This document shows, in pieces, positions 8,302-18,500 of a stretch of DNA of 41,037 bases. The translations under genes were made by a program, and so were the position numbers. The DNA comes from Spirochaetaceae bacterium (GTDB lineage: Bacteria > Spirochaetota > Spirochaetia > DSM-27196 > SLAA01). Within the stretch, counting starts at the first letter, position 1. Each line of letters starts with the position of its first letter. Location of the stretch: contig PUPD01000094.1 of NCBI GenBank assembly GCA_003552985.1, positions 1 through 41,037 on the forward strand. The letters are read 5' to 3'. Under the pieces are notes generated by a model. It was given only the letters and a program-made list of their open reading frames with translations. It ran no database searches and was not told the origin of the DNA.

Positions 8302-8393
8302 GCGCTGCAACGCTGCGCCGGATCGCGTCCCGGCTCGCCCTTACGCTCTCGCACACGCTCCGAATGTAGCCCTGAGGCAACCCAAGGACCGGC

Positions 8394-9212
8394 ATGGGAA
8401 AAGGACGCGGACGTAAGCGGGGCGGCGCCTCCGGGGCTCAGGGGTTCGAGGAGCACTACCGTGAGCGGTACGGTGAGCGCTGGCCCCGGCTGCATGCGGC
8501 GTTGCTGCGTCCACCGGGTTACGTGGCGCTGCGGCACGGGCTCGTCAAGCCATACTACCTGGACGGCGCCTCGGCTCTTTCGGTCACTGCCCTTCCAATT
8601 GCAGCCGGCGATCAGGTGCTTGATCTCTGCGCGGCGCCGGGCGGCAAGACCCTCGCATTGATATCCGCTGCGTGTCGAAATGGCACGACGCAGGCGCTCC
8701 GCATTACCGCCAACGAGCGCTCGCGAGCACGCCGAGCACGTCTGCAGCGCACGCTGGACGAACATCTGCCGAGCCCGTCCCCGGTCTCGGTGCAGGTTAC
8801 CGGCCACGACGCCCGGCGCTGGGGCCTCTACGAGCAGAACGCCTACGAGCACGCCATTGCCGACGTCCCCTGCTCCGCGGAGCGGCATCTGCTCACCACC
8901 CCCGCAGAGTTGAACCGCTGGAGCCCGGCACGTACCAAGCGCCTTGCGATCGATGCGTACGCAATCCTGGCTGCGGCGTTGACGGCGGTCCGCCCTCAGG
9001 GAACGGTCCTCTATCTCACCTGCGCACTCCTGGACGACGAAAACGACGCAGTCGTTGAGAAGGCGCTGAGACGGTTTGAAGGGCGTGTTCGCGCAGAGCC
9101 GCCGCAACTCCGGATCGGGACCGGCACGCGCTACGGGTTGCAGGTACTCCCCGATCAGGATGATGGCTGCGGCCCGTTGTATCTTGCGCGCCTCCGCAAG
9201 AGCTCCGGTTGA
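8394..9212 (+). CDS. RsmB/NOL1-NOP2-Sun family RNA m5C methyltransferase
   Basis: A 272-residue SAM-dependent enzyme predicted to methylate cytosine C5 in rRNA or tRNA. Motif I is D-L-C-A-A-P-G-G-K-T (77-86), the SAM loop. Motif IV is D-V-P-C-S with C160, the release cysteine; motif VI carries C210 in L-T-C-A, the nucleophile, where T-C-S is usual. The N-terminus is short, with a basic G/R/K tail (1-15) and none of the NusB-like RNA-binding domain of RsmB (429 residues in E. coli), so it is a catalytic-core form closer to NSUN4-type enzymes. AAGGA 6 nt before the ATG sets the start. Divergent from the HAD phosphatase, it is followed by the helicase gene with its own promoter. Confidence 0.83.
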   Translation: MGKGRGRKRGGASGAQGFEEHYRERYGERWPRLHAALLRPPGYVALRHGLVKPYYLDGASALSVTALPIAAGDQVLDLCAAPGGKTLALISAACRNGTTQALRITANERSRARRARLQRTLDEHLPSPSPVSVQVTGHDARRWGLYEQNAYEHAIADVPCSAERHLLTTPAELNRWSPARTKRLAIDAYAILAAALTAVRPQGTVLYLTCALLDDENDAVVEKALRRFEGRVRAEPPQLRIGTGTRYGLQVLPDQDDGCGPLYLARLRKSSG

Positions 9213-9232
9213 TCTCCCGGCGAAGAGGCCGA

Positions 9233-9261
9233 TTGCCTGATCTGCCGCTGTGTGCTATAAA
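9233..9261 (+). promoter_or_regulatory. Promoter abutting the helicase gene start
   Basis: TTGCCT (9233-9238), 17-nt spacer, TATAAA (9256-9261). The ATG at 9273 is 11 nt past the -10 with no Shine-Dalgarno between, so the transcript leader would be about 5 nt. Confidence 0.5.
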
Positions 9262-9272
9262 CGGGACTCCGT

Positions 9273-11279
9273 ATGCAACACCATAGCCGAGACAACTACT
9301 CACTCAATCCTGAACAGAAACGTGCGATTGATACGATTGAAGGCCCCCTTTTGATCATTGCCGGGGCAGGCTCGGGCAAAACACGCGTGATTACACACCG
9401 CATGGCCGCCATGCTGCGTCGCGGTATTCCGCAGTCGGCGATCCTTGCGCTGACCTTTACCAATAAGGCGGCACGAGAGATGCAGACGCGCGTAGCCCAA
9501 CTCGTTGGCAACTCGACCAGGATGCTGACCGTCTCTACCTTCCACGCATTCGGTGTGCAAGTGCTCAAGCGTTATATCCGCGAGCTAGGCTACCGCGAGA
9601 ACTTCAGCATCTACGATCAGAGCGACCAGACCCAGCTGTTGAAGGAGACGGTGCGTGAGCTGCGGATGGAGGATCTCCGTGACTTCCGCAGCATTCTCAC
9701 GCTGTTCTCGCGCATCAAGACCGGGCAGATAAAGTGGGATGCGGAGACCACAGAGTTTCGTCGGCTGTACGACGAATACCAGCACCACCTCAAGCTCTAC
9801 AACGCCGTGGATTTTGACGACCTGATCGTACTGCCTACGCGGCTGATGAGCGAGCTGCCCCAAGTGCGCGGGGAACTCGAGCAACGGTATCGTTACGTGC
9901 TCGTCGACGAGTTCCAGGACACCTCCAGCGCACAGTATCGGATGCTCCGGCTTCTGACCGAGAACAACCGCAATGTGTGTGTGGTGGGAGACGACGATCA
10001 GTCCATCTATTCGTGGCGCGGCGCAGAGTACGAGAACATTCTGCAGTTTGAGCGCGATTTCCCCGAGCTGTTGGAGATCAAGTTGGAGCGCAACTACCGC
10101 TCCACCGGTACCATTCTCGACGCAGCCAACCGGGTGATCGCCAACAATACCAACCGCAAGGCGAAGGCTCTTTGGACCGGTCAAGGCGAATCGCTGCCGA
10201 TTGAGCTGTGCTATCCTGAGAACGAACAGCAGGAAGCCGAGATGATCGCGCGCCGCATCAAGTCACTGGCTGCAACCGAAGGGCTACGCTACGACGATAT
10301 CGGCGTATTGATCCGTACCAACTCGCTTGCTCGCGCACTGGAGGAAGCCTTCCTGGCGGAAAACATCCCCTACCGCGTTTCCGGAGGGCAGAGCTTCTTT
10401 CAGCGGCAGGAGATCAAGGACATCATAGCCTACCTCCGCCTCTGCGCCAACTTCAACGACGAGATCGCGTTACTGCGCATAATCAACGTTCCGCGCCGCG
10501 GCATCGGTCGGCGAACGCTCGAGCAGATCACCGTACGCGCCGAGCAGACCGGTCATACACTGTACTCCGCGATCAACGAGCTCATCCATGCCGCCGACAC
10601 CCCGCTGAGCACCCGCGCGGTGGAAGACCTGCGCGCCTTTTTCGATTTGATCGAGCGCTATCGAGCACAGTTGCTCGCCGGCGGAAAGAAGCTGGCGCAG
10701 TCTCTGGAAGCGATGATCGGAGAGATTGACTACTGGTCGTACCTGGTTATGGAGTATCAGCACAACGACAAGATAGCGAAATGGAAATACCGCAATCTCG
10801 ATCTGTTCGTTCAGATGGTTCGTGACTACCAGAGCGATCCGGATAATCTCGATGCGGGGTTGTACGACTACCTCAACCGCATCACCTTGAACGCCCGCGA
10901 CGACCAGGACGACACCGAAGCCGACGGACGGGTCAACCTGATGACCATTCATGCAGCGAAGGGCTTGGAGCACGAGGTAGTGTTTCTCGCCGGAGCGGAG
11001 GACGGGGTTATTCCGCATCAGCGCTCGGTCGCCGAGAACCCGGCCAACCTGGAAGAAGAACGCAGACTGTTCTACGTAGCGCTGACGCGTGCCAAACGCC
11101 GCCTAATCATCTCAAGCTGCCGCAAGCGCAAGCTCATGCGCGAGGTGGTGGAAACGGCGCCTTCCCCTTTTCTCGTGGAAATTCCGGCCGAGCTTCTGAC
11201 CGTGGTCGAGGCCGAGGATGTAGTGCCCGCCGATAACGCCGCGGGCTTCTTCCGAATGATGAAGGAACGCGTGCGCTGA
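9273..11279 (+). CDS. UvrD/PcrA/Rep-type superfamily 1 DNA helicase
   Basis: A 668-residue ATP-dependent 3'-5' DNA helicase. Motifs in order: Q-motif region L-N-P-E-Q (11-15), Walker A A-G-A-G-S-G-K-T (30-37), motif Ia T-F-T-N-K-A-A (61-67), Walker B D-E-F-Q-D-T (212-217), motif III V-G-D-D-D-Q-S-I-Y-S-W-R-G (238-250), motif IV N-Y-R-S-T, motif V T-I-H-x-A-K-G-L-E (T-x-H-x-x-K-G form) and motif VI V-A-L-T-R-A-K-R. Size is like Rep (673), slightly shorter than PcrA or UvrD, and the C-terminal Tudor-like tail of PcrA is not evident. Such helicases act in excision repair, replication restart and clearing RNA polymerase. Converges on dnaJ with a 4-nt gap. Confidence 0.93.
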   Translation: MQHHSRDNYSLNPEQKRAIDTIEGPLLIIAGAGSGKTRVITHRMAAMLRRGIPQSAILALTFTNKAAREMQTRVAQLVGNSTRMLTVSTFHAFGVQVLKRYIRELGYRENFSIYDQSDQTQLLKETVRELRMEDLRDFRSILTLFSRIKTGQIKWDAETTEFRRLYDEYQHHLKLYNAVDFDDLIVLPTRLMSELPQVRGELEQRYRYVLVDEFQDTSSAQYRMLRLLTENNRNVCVVGDDDQSIYSWRGAEYENILQFERDFPELLEIKLERNYRSTGTILDAANRVIANNTNRKAKALWTGQGESLPIELCYPENEQQEAEMIARRIKSLAATEGLRYDDIGVLIRTNSLARALEEAFLAENIPYRVSGGQSFFQRQEIKDIIAYLRLCANFNDEIALLRIINVPRRGIGRRTLEQITVRAEQTGHTLYSAINELIHAADTPLSTRAVEDLRAFFDLIERYRAQLLAGGKKLAQSLEAMIGEIDYWSYLVMEYQHNDKIAKWKYRNLDLFVQMVRDYQSDPDNLDAGLYDYLNRITLNARDDQDDTEADGRVNLMTIHAAKGLEHEVVFLAGAEDGVIPHQRSVAENPANLEEERRLFYVALTRAKRRLIISSCRKRKLMREVVETAPSPFLVEIPAELLTVVEAEDVVPADNAAGFFRMMKERVR

Positions 11280-11283
11280 GCGC

Positions 11284-12441
11284 TTACAGCTGACCCGAGC
11301 GTTTGAGCTCGGACAGCTCGATTGGGCGCGGGTTAGAGTTGTCGCCTTCGATCTCCGCGAGCTCCTGCAGAATGCTCTTGGCTTTGCCCGACAACCGCTC
11401 CGGCACTCGCACGTGCACCCGGATATACATATCGCCGCGCTTCGAGGGATTCTGCAGATAAGGCACTCCCTCATTGCGAAGCCTAAGTATCTTCCCGTTT
11501 TGCGTGCCGGCCGGAATCTTGACGCGTACACGCTTCTCGTCCAGTGTCGGCACCATAATCTCCGCGCCAAGCGCCGCCTGGCTGACGGTGATCGGGATCA
11601 TGCAGTAGACGTTGTTACCCTCGCGTTCGAAGTACTCGTGCGGCTTCACGTGCACAAAGACATACAGGTCGCCTGCCGGCCCACCGTTAGGACCGGCATC
11701 GCCCTGGCCGCTCAGGCTTATGCGCTTACCGTTATCGATTCCGGGCGGAATCGTGACCTTAATCTTCTGCTGTTTGTTGTTCAGCCCGCTACCGCGGCAT
11801 TTCTTGCAGGGATTGTCGATGACCTGGCCTTCCCCATTACAGGTTGGACAGGCCGACGCTATCGAGAAAAAGCCGGAGCTTCGCCGCACCTGCCCAGCTC
11901 CGCCGCAGGTCTCGCAGGTTTTGCGGCCGGCGCCTTCTTTGGCGCCGGTCCCGTTACACCCGTCGCAGGTGCTGTTACGCTGGTACGAGATATCCACTTT
12001 GGTGCCGAACACGGCGTCTTTGAACGAGATCTCGAGGTCGTAGCGCAGGTCCGCACCACGTTGCACCGACGCCCGCCCCTGGCGGCGGCCGCGACCGGCG
12101 CCGCCGCCGAAGAACGTATCGAATATACCCGAGAAATCTCCGAAAATATCCTCGAAGTCGCGAAACACGGTAGAGAAATCTCCAGGCCCGCCACCGCCCT
12201 GGCCGCCGCCCATGCCTTCAACGCCGGCAAAACCGAACTGGTCATACGCCTGGCGCTTCTTCTCATCGGCAAGCACCTCGTAGGCTTCAGACGCCTCCTT
12301 GAAACGCTCCTCGGCCTTCTTATCACCCGGATTGCGGTCCGGATGATTCTCTACCGCGATCTTACGATAGGCCTTCTTAATTTCGTCCTTTGAGGCGCCC
12401 TTGGGCACCCCAAGTACTTCGTAATAGTCCCGTTTTGCCAA
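11284..12441 (-). CDS. dnaJ: Chaperone DnaJ (type I J-protein)
   Basis: A 385-residue co-chaperone that stimulates the DnaK ATPase and delivers unfolded substrates. The J domain (1-70) has the H-P-D motif at 33-35. A Gly/Phe-rich segment (about 75-115) follows, then the zinc-binding region with four C-x-x-C-x-G-x-G units (C-D-G-C, C-E-T-C, C-P-T-C, C-K-K-C), then two beta-barrel substrate-binding domains. The start is TTG, not ATG: the M-A-K-R-D-Y-Y-E beginning fits DnaJ exactly and AAGG lies upstream. It follows dnaK by 60 nt on the same strand, giving the order grpE-dnaK-dnaJ. Confidence 0.97.
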   Translation of the reverse strand: MAKRDYYEVLGVPKGASKDEIKKAYRKIAVENHPDRNPGDKKAEERFKEASEAYEVLADEKKRQAYDQFGFAGVEGMGGGQGGGGPGDFSTVFRDFEDIFGDFSGIFDTFFGGGAGRGRRQGRASVQRGADLRYDLEISFKDAVFGTKVDISYQRNSTCDGCNGTGAKEGAGRKTCETCGGAGQVRRSSGFFSIASACPTCNGEGQVIDNPCKKCRGSGLNNKQQKIKVTIPPGIDNGKRISLSGQGDAGPNGGPAGDLYVFVHVKPHEYFEREGNNVYCMIPITVSQAALGAEIMVPTLDEKRVRVKIPAGTQNGKILRLRNEGVPYLQNPSKRGDMYIRVHVRVPERLSGKAKSILQELAEIEGDNSNPRPIELSELKRSGQL

Positions 12442-12501
12442 TCCGTGACCTTCGCCCGTTACTAAGTTTCAGATTCAAGTCGCAAGCCATTCGGGCCCGG
12501 A

Positions 12502-14457
12502 CTATTCCTTGTTCTCCTCGTCATCGACCACCTCGTAGTCAACGTCCTCAACGTTCTCTCCGGAAGTTTGCCCACCGCCGTCACCACCGGCTCCTGCGTG
12601 ACCGCCGGCCTCACCGCCGGGGTCTTCCGGCCCGCCGCCGCCGGCCTGCTGACCGCCGCTCTGCTTATAGACCTCTTCGGCAAGCTTATAAGACGCCTGC
12701 TTGAGCGCCTCGCTCTTCTGGCGAATCTCGTCGGCATCGTTGCCTTCGAGCGCTTGCCTCAGGTCCGAGATCGCGGCGTTGATCTGGTTCTTATCGTCTT
12801 CGGTGATCTTGTCACCATAGTCCTTCAGCGATTTCTCGGTGCTGTAGATCAGGGTGTCGGCTTCATTGCGAGCCTCGGCCGCCTCACGCCGTTTACGGTC
12901 CTCATCGGCATGCTGCTCAGCGTCCTTGACCATGTTGTTGATCTCTTCCTCGGACAGGCCCGAGGAGGACTCGATACGGATCTTCTGCTCCTTGCCGGTG
13001 CCGAGATCCTTCGCCGAAACGTGTAGAATACCGTTGGCGTCGATATCGAAAGCCACCTCGATCTGCGGCACCCCGCGTGGCGCAGGCGGAATTCCGACCA
13101 GATCGAACCTCCCGAGCGTCCGGTTCTCACCGGCCATCTCGCGCTCGCCCTGCAGGACGTGAATCGATACTGCGGTCTGATTGTCCGCCGCGGTCGAGAA
13201 TATCTGCGTCTTGCGAGTCGGGATCGTGGTGTTGCGCTCGATCAGTTTGGTGAAAACACCGCCGAGCGTCTCAATACCAAGCGAAAGCGGCGTGACGTCG
13301 AGCAGGAGTACGTCCTTTACATCGCCGCCGAGTATGCCTGCCTGGACGGCGGCGCCGATCGCCACCACTTCGTCGGGATTCACGCCCTTGTGCGGTTCTT
13401 TCTGGAAGATCTCCTTCACGATGCGTTGCACCGCGGGTGTCCGCGTGGAGCCGCCGACAAGGATCACTTCGTCGATTTCGGAGGCTGCGATGCCTGCATC
13501 CTTCAACGCCATCTCGCACGGGCCACGCGTCTTCTCAATCAGGTCCATCACCATCTGCTCGAACTTTGCACGCGTCAGCGTGTACTGCAGATGCTTCGGG
13601 CCGCTTTGGTCGGCTGTGATAAACGGCAGGTTAATGTCGGTGGTTTGCGTGCTCGAAAGCTCGCGCTTCGCCTTCTCCGCGGCCTCCTTCAGGCGCTGCA
13701 GCGCCGTACGGTCCTGCGTCAAGTCGATGCCGTAGTCGTTTTTGAAGCTGGAAACAAGCCAGTCAATAATGCGCTGGTCGAAGTTGTCGCCGCCAAGGTG
13801 GGTGTCACCATTGGTGGACTTCACTTCGAACACACCGTCGCCGAGCTCAAGAATCGAGATATCGAAGGTTCCTCCACCGAGGTCAAAGACCGCGATCCGC
13901 TCTTCCTTGTTTTCTTTCCCGAACCCATAAGCGAGTGACGCGGCAGTCGGCTCGTTGACGATGCGCTTTACCTCGAGCCCTGAGATACGACCGGCATCCT
14001 TGGTTGCCTGGCGCTGCGAGTCGTTGAAGTAAGCCGGAACGGTGATAACCGCCTCGGTGACCGTTTCACCTAGGTAGTCTTCCGCAGTCTGTTTCATCTT
14101 CTGCAGAACAGCTGCCGAAATCTCCGGCGCGGTATACTCTTTTTCACTGACTTTGACGCGCAGGCCGCCGTTCTGATCCTTCACTACGTGGAAAGGGACC
14201 ATCGAGATCTCTTCTTTGACCTCGTCGTAACGACGTCCCATGAAGCGCTTGATCGAGCTGACGGTGTTCTCCGGATTGGTCACCATCTGGTTCTTTGCCG
14301 GTTGCCCGACCAGCCGTTCCCCTTTGTTGGTAAACGCCACGACCGACGGCGTTGTGCGCTGGCCTTCGGCGTTCTGTATCACTGTGGGCTCTCCGCCCTC
14401 CATTACTGCAACACACGAATTAGTGGTACCTAAATCGATTCCGATGATCCTGCCCAT
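12502..14457 (-). CDS. dnaK: Chaperone DnaK (Hsp70)
   Basis: A 651-residue Hsp70. The nucleotide-binding domain begins [12 protein letters not shown] and has the second signature D-L-G-G-G-T-F-D and the third V-G-G-S-T-R. The substrate-binding beta domain carries [12 protein letters not shown]. The helical lid and a Gly-rich tail end in an acidic stretch ([11 protein letters not shown]). Full length is normal for the family. Works with DnaJ and GrpE encoded on either side. AGGGAG 8 nt before the ATG; 18 nt separate it from grpE. Confidence 0.98.
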   Translation of the reverse strand: MGRIIGIDLGTTNSCVAVMEGGEPTVIQNAEGQRTTPSVVAFTNKGERLVGQPAKNQMVTNPENTVSSIKRFMGRRYDEVKEEISMVPFHVVKDQNGGLRVKVSEKEYTAPEISAAVLQKMKQTAEDYLGETVTEAVITVPAYFNDSQRQATKDAGRISGLEVKRIVNEPTAASLAYGFGKENKEERIAVFDLGGGTFDISILELGDGVFEVKSTNGDTHLGGDNFDQRIIDWLVSSFKNDYGIDLTQDRTALQRLKEAAEKAKRELSSTQTTDINLPFITADQSGPKHLQYTLTRAKFEQMVMDLIEKTRGPCEMALKDAGIAASEIDEVILVGGSTRTPAVQRIVKEIFQKEPHKGVNPDEVVAIGAAVQAGILGGDVKDVLLLDVTPLSLGIETLGGVFTKLIERNTTIPTRKTQIFSTAADNQTAVSIHVLQGEREMAGENRTLGRFDLVGIPPAPRGVPQIEVAFDIDANGILHVSAKDLGTGKEQKIRIESSSGLSEEEINNMVKDAEQHADEDRKRREAAEARNEADTLIYSTEKSLKDYGDKITEDDKNQINAAISDLRQALEGNDADEIRQKSEALKQASYKLAEEVYKQSGGQQAGGGGPEDPGGEAGGHAGAGGDGGGQTSGENVEDVDYEVVDDEENKE

Positions 14458-14475
14458 AACGTTGCTCCCTCGCGT

Positions 14476-15318
14476 TTACTGTTTAGCTGAATCGCTTGAG
14501 TCGCGGTCTTCCGCGTCACTCGAACCGTTCTTGTCGTCGTTTCCGTTGTCCGCTTCTCGGTCGGCCTGGGCCTTCGCCGCCGGCATCGCCACCTTTACCT
14601 TCGCCGACCGCAGAACCCGGTCATGCAGCATATAACCTTTCTGGTAGTCCTCGACAACCATCGGTTCAGTGCCTTCACCGGTTTGCTCCGCGGTCACAGC
14701 CTCATGCTTCTGCGGATCGAACTCTTCGCCTTCCGACTCGAAGCGCTGCAAGCCCCATTTGCGCTCGAGCATCTCGGTCATCTGCTTCTCAATAAGCACG
14801 ACACCTTTATAGAAGGAGTCGAAGTCACGCGATTCTTTAGCCGACTCGATTGCACGTTCAAAATCGTCAATTACCGGAACCAGGTCAAGAAGCAGTTGCT
14901 TATTCGCATATGCTCCGAGCTCTTCTTTCTCGCGCTGCATGCGCTTGCGATAATTCTCAAAGTCCGCCTGCTTGCGCAGGTAACGCTCCTTGAGATCGGT
15001 ATTCTCGTTCTCGAGCTCGGCAATGCGCCCCTTGAGCTCGGTGACTTGCTGCTGAAGCTCATGATTGCGGCGCTCGGCCTGCTCCTGATCAGCGGTCTCG
15101 CTCGCCTGTGCCTCCTGTGCGGTAGCTTGAGCGCCCTCCCGGCGCTCGTCACCACCTTCGTCACCGGGAGCTGCAGCACCGTGCTTGTCGACCTCGCTAT
15201 CTGAGCCGGTAGTGTCGGTACCCCTTCGTTCAGAGTCCTGACCTGACTCACCCGCTTTAGGAGCTGCGGATGAAACCTTGGCATCAGTCTCAGTCGCTTT
15301 ATCCGTCCGTTTAGACAT
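14476..15318 (-). CDS. grpE: Nucleotide exchange factor GrpE
   Basis: A 280-residue protein, longer than the roughly 200 of typical GrpE. The C-terminal half is standard: a long coiled coil (about 85-150), a short four-helix part (A-D-F-E-N-Y-R-K-R) and a beta wing ending G-Y-x-L-H-D-R-V-L-R-x-A-K-V. It releases ADP from DnaK. The extra length is a disordered Glu/Asp/Ala/Gly-rich N-terminus (1-80) and an acidic tail after the wing. First gene of the chaperone cluster; no hrcA precedes it. AGAGGA lies 5 nt before the ATG. Confidence 0.95.
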   Translation of the reverse strand: MSKRTDKATETDAKVSSAAPKAGESGQDSERRGTDTTGSDSEVDKHGAAAPGDEGGDERREGAQATAQEAQASETADQEQAERRNHELQQQVTELKGRIAELENENTDLKERYLRKQADFENYRKRMQREKEELGAYANKQLLLDLVPVIDDFERAIESAKESRDFDSFYKGVVLIEKQMTEMLERKWGLQRFESEGEEFDPQKHEAVTAEQTGEGTEPMVVEDYQKGYMLHDRVLRSAKVKVAMPAAKAQADREADNGNDDKNGSSDAEDRDSSDSAKQ

Positions 15319-15548
15319 AGATTCCTCTGTGGCTGATTCTTGCGTGAAAGGTAATCAAGCGGCCCGTAAACGTCAAGGACCGGCGTAAACCTGCTCAGGC
15401 CCGCCCCGGAGTATCTGCGCGGGTGCGCCGGGACGGGCTGAGGAGCGGCTGTAAGACGCAGTAACGCCAGGTGGCGATGATGGGGCTGCAAGCGGCGGCG
15501 GTGACAAGCTGTGGCTTACCACATACTGCTTGCTTACTGCTTGCTTGC
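15319..15548. other. Intergenic region with direct repeats and a small hairpin
   Basis: Between the grpE start and the stop of the coiled-coil gene. Apart from the grpE promoter it holds two direct copies of an ACTGCTTGCTT-type repeat (about 15525-15547) and a perfect hairpin TGTGG-CTTA-CCACA (15510-15523). The hairpin follows the coiled-coil gene on its strand but has no T tract, so I do not call it a terminator. Confidence 0.5.
15348..15376 (-). promoter_or_regulatory. Candidate promoter of grpE-dnaK-dnaJ
   Basis: On the minus strand: TTGACG (15371-15376), 17-nt spacer, TACCTT (15348-15353). I see no CIRCE inverted repeat and no sigma32-type CCCCAT box in 15319-15548, so heat control, if any, uses something else. 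Confidence 0.4.
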
Positions 15549-18500
15549 CTACTTCTTACCGGCAAGCTCCAGGATAAGCTCCACCTCACCGCGGGAAACC
15601 TTGGCGACGCGGGCGATCTCCTCAACCTTCCAGCCCTGGTGCGCGAGCTTCACGACGTTATCGCGTGCATCGGCCGACGGCGCTCCCTTCTGCGCATCCT
15701 TGCCTTTCGAGACGTCTTCCTTTACCAAACTCGCGAGCAGCTTGACCTGGTCGTTCGCCTCGCGGCCGAGCTCTTCCAGCCGGGTCTCGGTGCGCGCCAG
15801 CCACTCGCGGGCCTGCTGTAGCTGCGCCGCGCGCTCTTCCAACTCCTTGAGCGTCTTGTCGAGGGTTTGCAGCTTCTTCACCGCCGCGTCGGCATCCTTC
15901 TTGTTGCTGCTCAGCTTCTCTACACGCTGTGTGAGCTCATTGAGATCCTGCGGGATCGCGGTCAGCTCACCCTGCAGCTCGTCCAAACGTTTCTCAAGGC
16001 TCTCGAGGTACTGAAAGTTCTTGTCCACGCCGTCGGTGGTGATATCGATGATGCTCTTCTTCTTCTCAAGCCGCGCGTAGCGATCCTCCACCTCGCGCTG
16101 AAGGCTGTCGAGATTTCGCAACCCCGCCTGCAACTCCTGAACCGTATCGTTGCTTGCCGTAACCTGCTCGAGCTTGGTCTCCACCGAGTGCGACATACCG
16201 ATCAGCTTCTTGTACTCCTCTTCGAGAAGATCGATACGCCGCTTCTCAGCCATGAACTTCCCGAGCTTCTCGGATGATTCGGTTGCGAGCTTGCGTATCT
16301 TCGCGAACTGGTTTTCGAGCTCCCGCACCTCGCCGCGCTGCGCATCGACGCGCGCGATCTCAGCCTTCAGCTCTTCGATATCTTCCTGAAGCTGCAGCTT
16401 CAAAGCATCAGCACGCTCGAAGATCTTGGTCTGTTCGATGAAGCTCTTCTGCCGTTTATCTATCTCGTTGAGGTTGACCTGTAGCAGCTTCGTTTCTTCC
16501 TCCAGCTTGCTGAACAGCTTCTGCTGCGTGGCCTGAAACTGCTCGTAACTATTCTGAACAAACGAGCGGAACTCCTTCCGTCGCTCCTCTGTCTGGCTGT
16601 GAATTTCGCGCGCGGTCTTCTGCAGCTCGTCATGGAACGTGCGGTAGTCCTGGTCGAACCGCTCGAGCGCCTGCTCGGTCCTTTGCGAGAGATCGTTCTT
16701 CAACGATTCGACTTTGTTGCCGAGCTCCTCGATCTCCTCGCGGATGCGGTTCCGGTCGTACTGGTGCTCTTCAACGAGCTCGTCACGCTGGCGCGCAAAC
16801 TCATCGCGCATTGAGGCGACGGTGTTGGAGGTGTTTACCTTTAGATCGGCAAACAGGTTTCTAATCTCGGCCTCCCCGGACCGCAGGTGCTGTTGGATCT
16901 CGGCCTGCCAGACCTCCACCTCGCTGCGAGTGCCGTCAACCCTGGCATTGATCTCGCTACGAGCCTGGTCAACCTGCTTACCGAGCTCATCAAGGTGCTG
17001 AGCGACGGTCTTCTTGTGCTTCGCGACCTCCTCACGCAAGGCCGAGCCGTGCTGGGAGAGCTCCTGTTGAAACTGCGTCGTAAGGTCGCCTTTCATCGTC
17101 CGAAGCTCGGAAACGATTGCCTCGCGCTCGCCACCGAGCTCTTCTCGCGCAGTAGTGAAGGTCTGTTCGACCTCCTGCTGAAAAGCGCGGACCCGGTTGT
17201 CGAGCCGTTCGACGTGATTCTGCACTCGCTGTTCCAAAGCCGTGAGCCGCTCGCTGTGTTCGGCGCTGTAGCGTTGTTCGAGCTCATCCCGCTCGGAGCG
17301 GGCGCTTTGCGCAACCTCCTCAAGCGATCGTTGGATCTCCTTTTGCCATTCGCTCAGTTTGCTCTCCATCGCCAGGCTGCGCTCGCGAAGGTCTGAGAAA
17401 AACTCGTCTTCGAATACGCGCAGATTCTCATTAACGTTGTCATAGGCGCGCTGCTTGAGTTCCTGCAGATCCTTTTCAAGTGCCTTCATGCCGTCGCGTA
17501 ACTCACTCATCGCGGCCTCGGACTCGTTCTTGTCAGCCGCACGGATTTCCTTAAGCCGCTCCCGATATGCTTCCATCTCCTGCAGGAGCCGATTCTGCGC
17601 GGTCTCGATCGCCTGTCGCATCCCGGCTTCAAGCCTGTCCACCTCACCGGCAACCGACTCTATCTTGTTGAACCGGTAATTGAGATCGGTTTCGTAAGCG
17701 TGGATTCGCTCTTCGACCGCCCCGAGCACGCTGCTCTCGAGCTCATAAGATTTCGCCTCGATCACTTTCTTGGTCTTCTCCGTTAGCCCGTTGAGACTCT
17801 CATGCAGCCGCTGCTCGTGACTCTGCAGCTCGGCCCCCATCTTCTGTGACTGTCCGCCGAGCTCCTCGGCCTTCCGGACCAGATCGTCGCGCGCCGTGCT
17901 GAACTGCTCGTGCAACTGCTCGAGCCCGCCCCGAATCTCGGCCGCTTCGGCCTCGGTCCTGCTCCGCAGATCCTGCATCAGCTCAGTCTCGAGTGCCCTC
18001 GCCTGTTCGGTCGCCGCGGTTATCCGGTTCTGATACTCGGTATCCACCGTCTCGAGCGAGCGTTTGTGCTGCTGAAACGAATCCTGCATCCGCGCTTCAA
18101 ACTCGCCGGTCCGGTCCTGAAAGCTTGCCACGAGCTCGTCGTATCGTTCGCGCAACCTGGTATCGGTGTCGGCCGCGATCTGCTCCGCGTTGCGCTCTAC
18201 GCCGCCGAGGTAATCCTCGAGCTCCGCGACACGTGAGCTACCGTCGCTTATGCGCGCCTCGAGCTGCGATGCCTTGTCTTCAGCATGCTCAAACGCTTCC
18301 CGAGTGACCTCCTCCAGCCGCGCAGTATTCGCTTCGCTGAAGCGGGTAGTAAGCTCCGGGATGCGCGCCTCAAGCTGATTAAGCCGCTCCTGCGCGGCTT
18401 TCAAGCGTTTGCCGACGTTGTCGATGTACTCGGATTCTTCTTTGATGCGATTGATGTTCTGTTCGGCCCGATCGGTCATATTCACGAGCTCGTCCAACGC

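Noticed and set aside
11296-11313. Terminator hairpin CCGAGC-GTTTGA-GCTCGG after the helicase gene
   Set aside because: It lies inside dnaJ coding sequence and has no T tract.
11413-12393. 326-codon plus-strand frame opposite dnaJ
   Set aside because: Wholly antisense to a certain dnaJ.
15319-15548. CIRCE or sigma32 site upstream of grpE
   Set aside because: No TTAGCACTC-N9-GAGTGCTAA repeat and no CCCCAT box.
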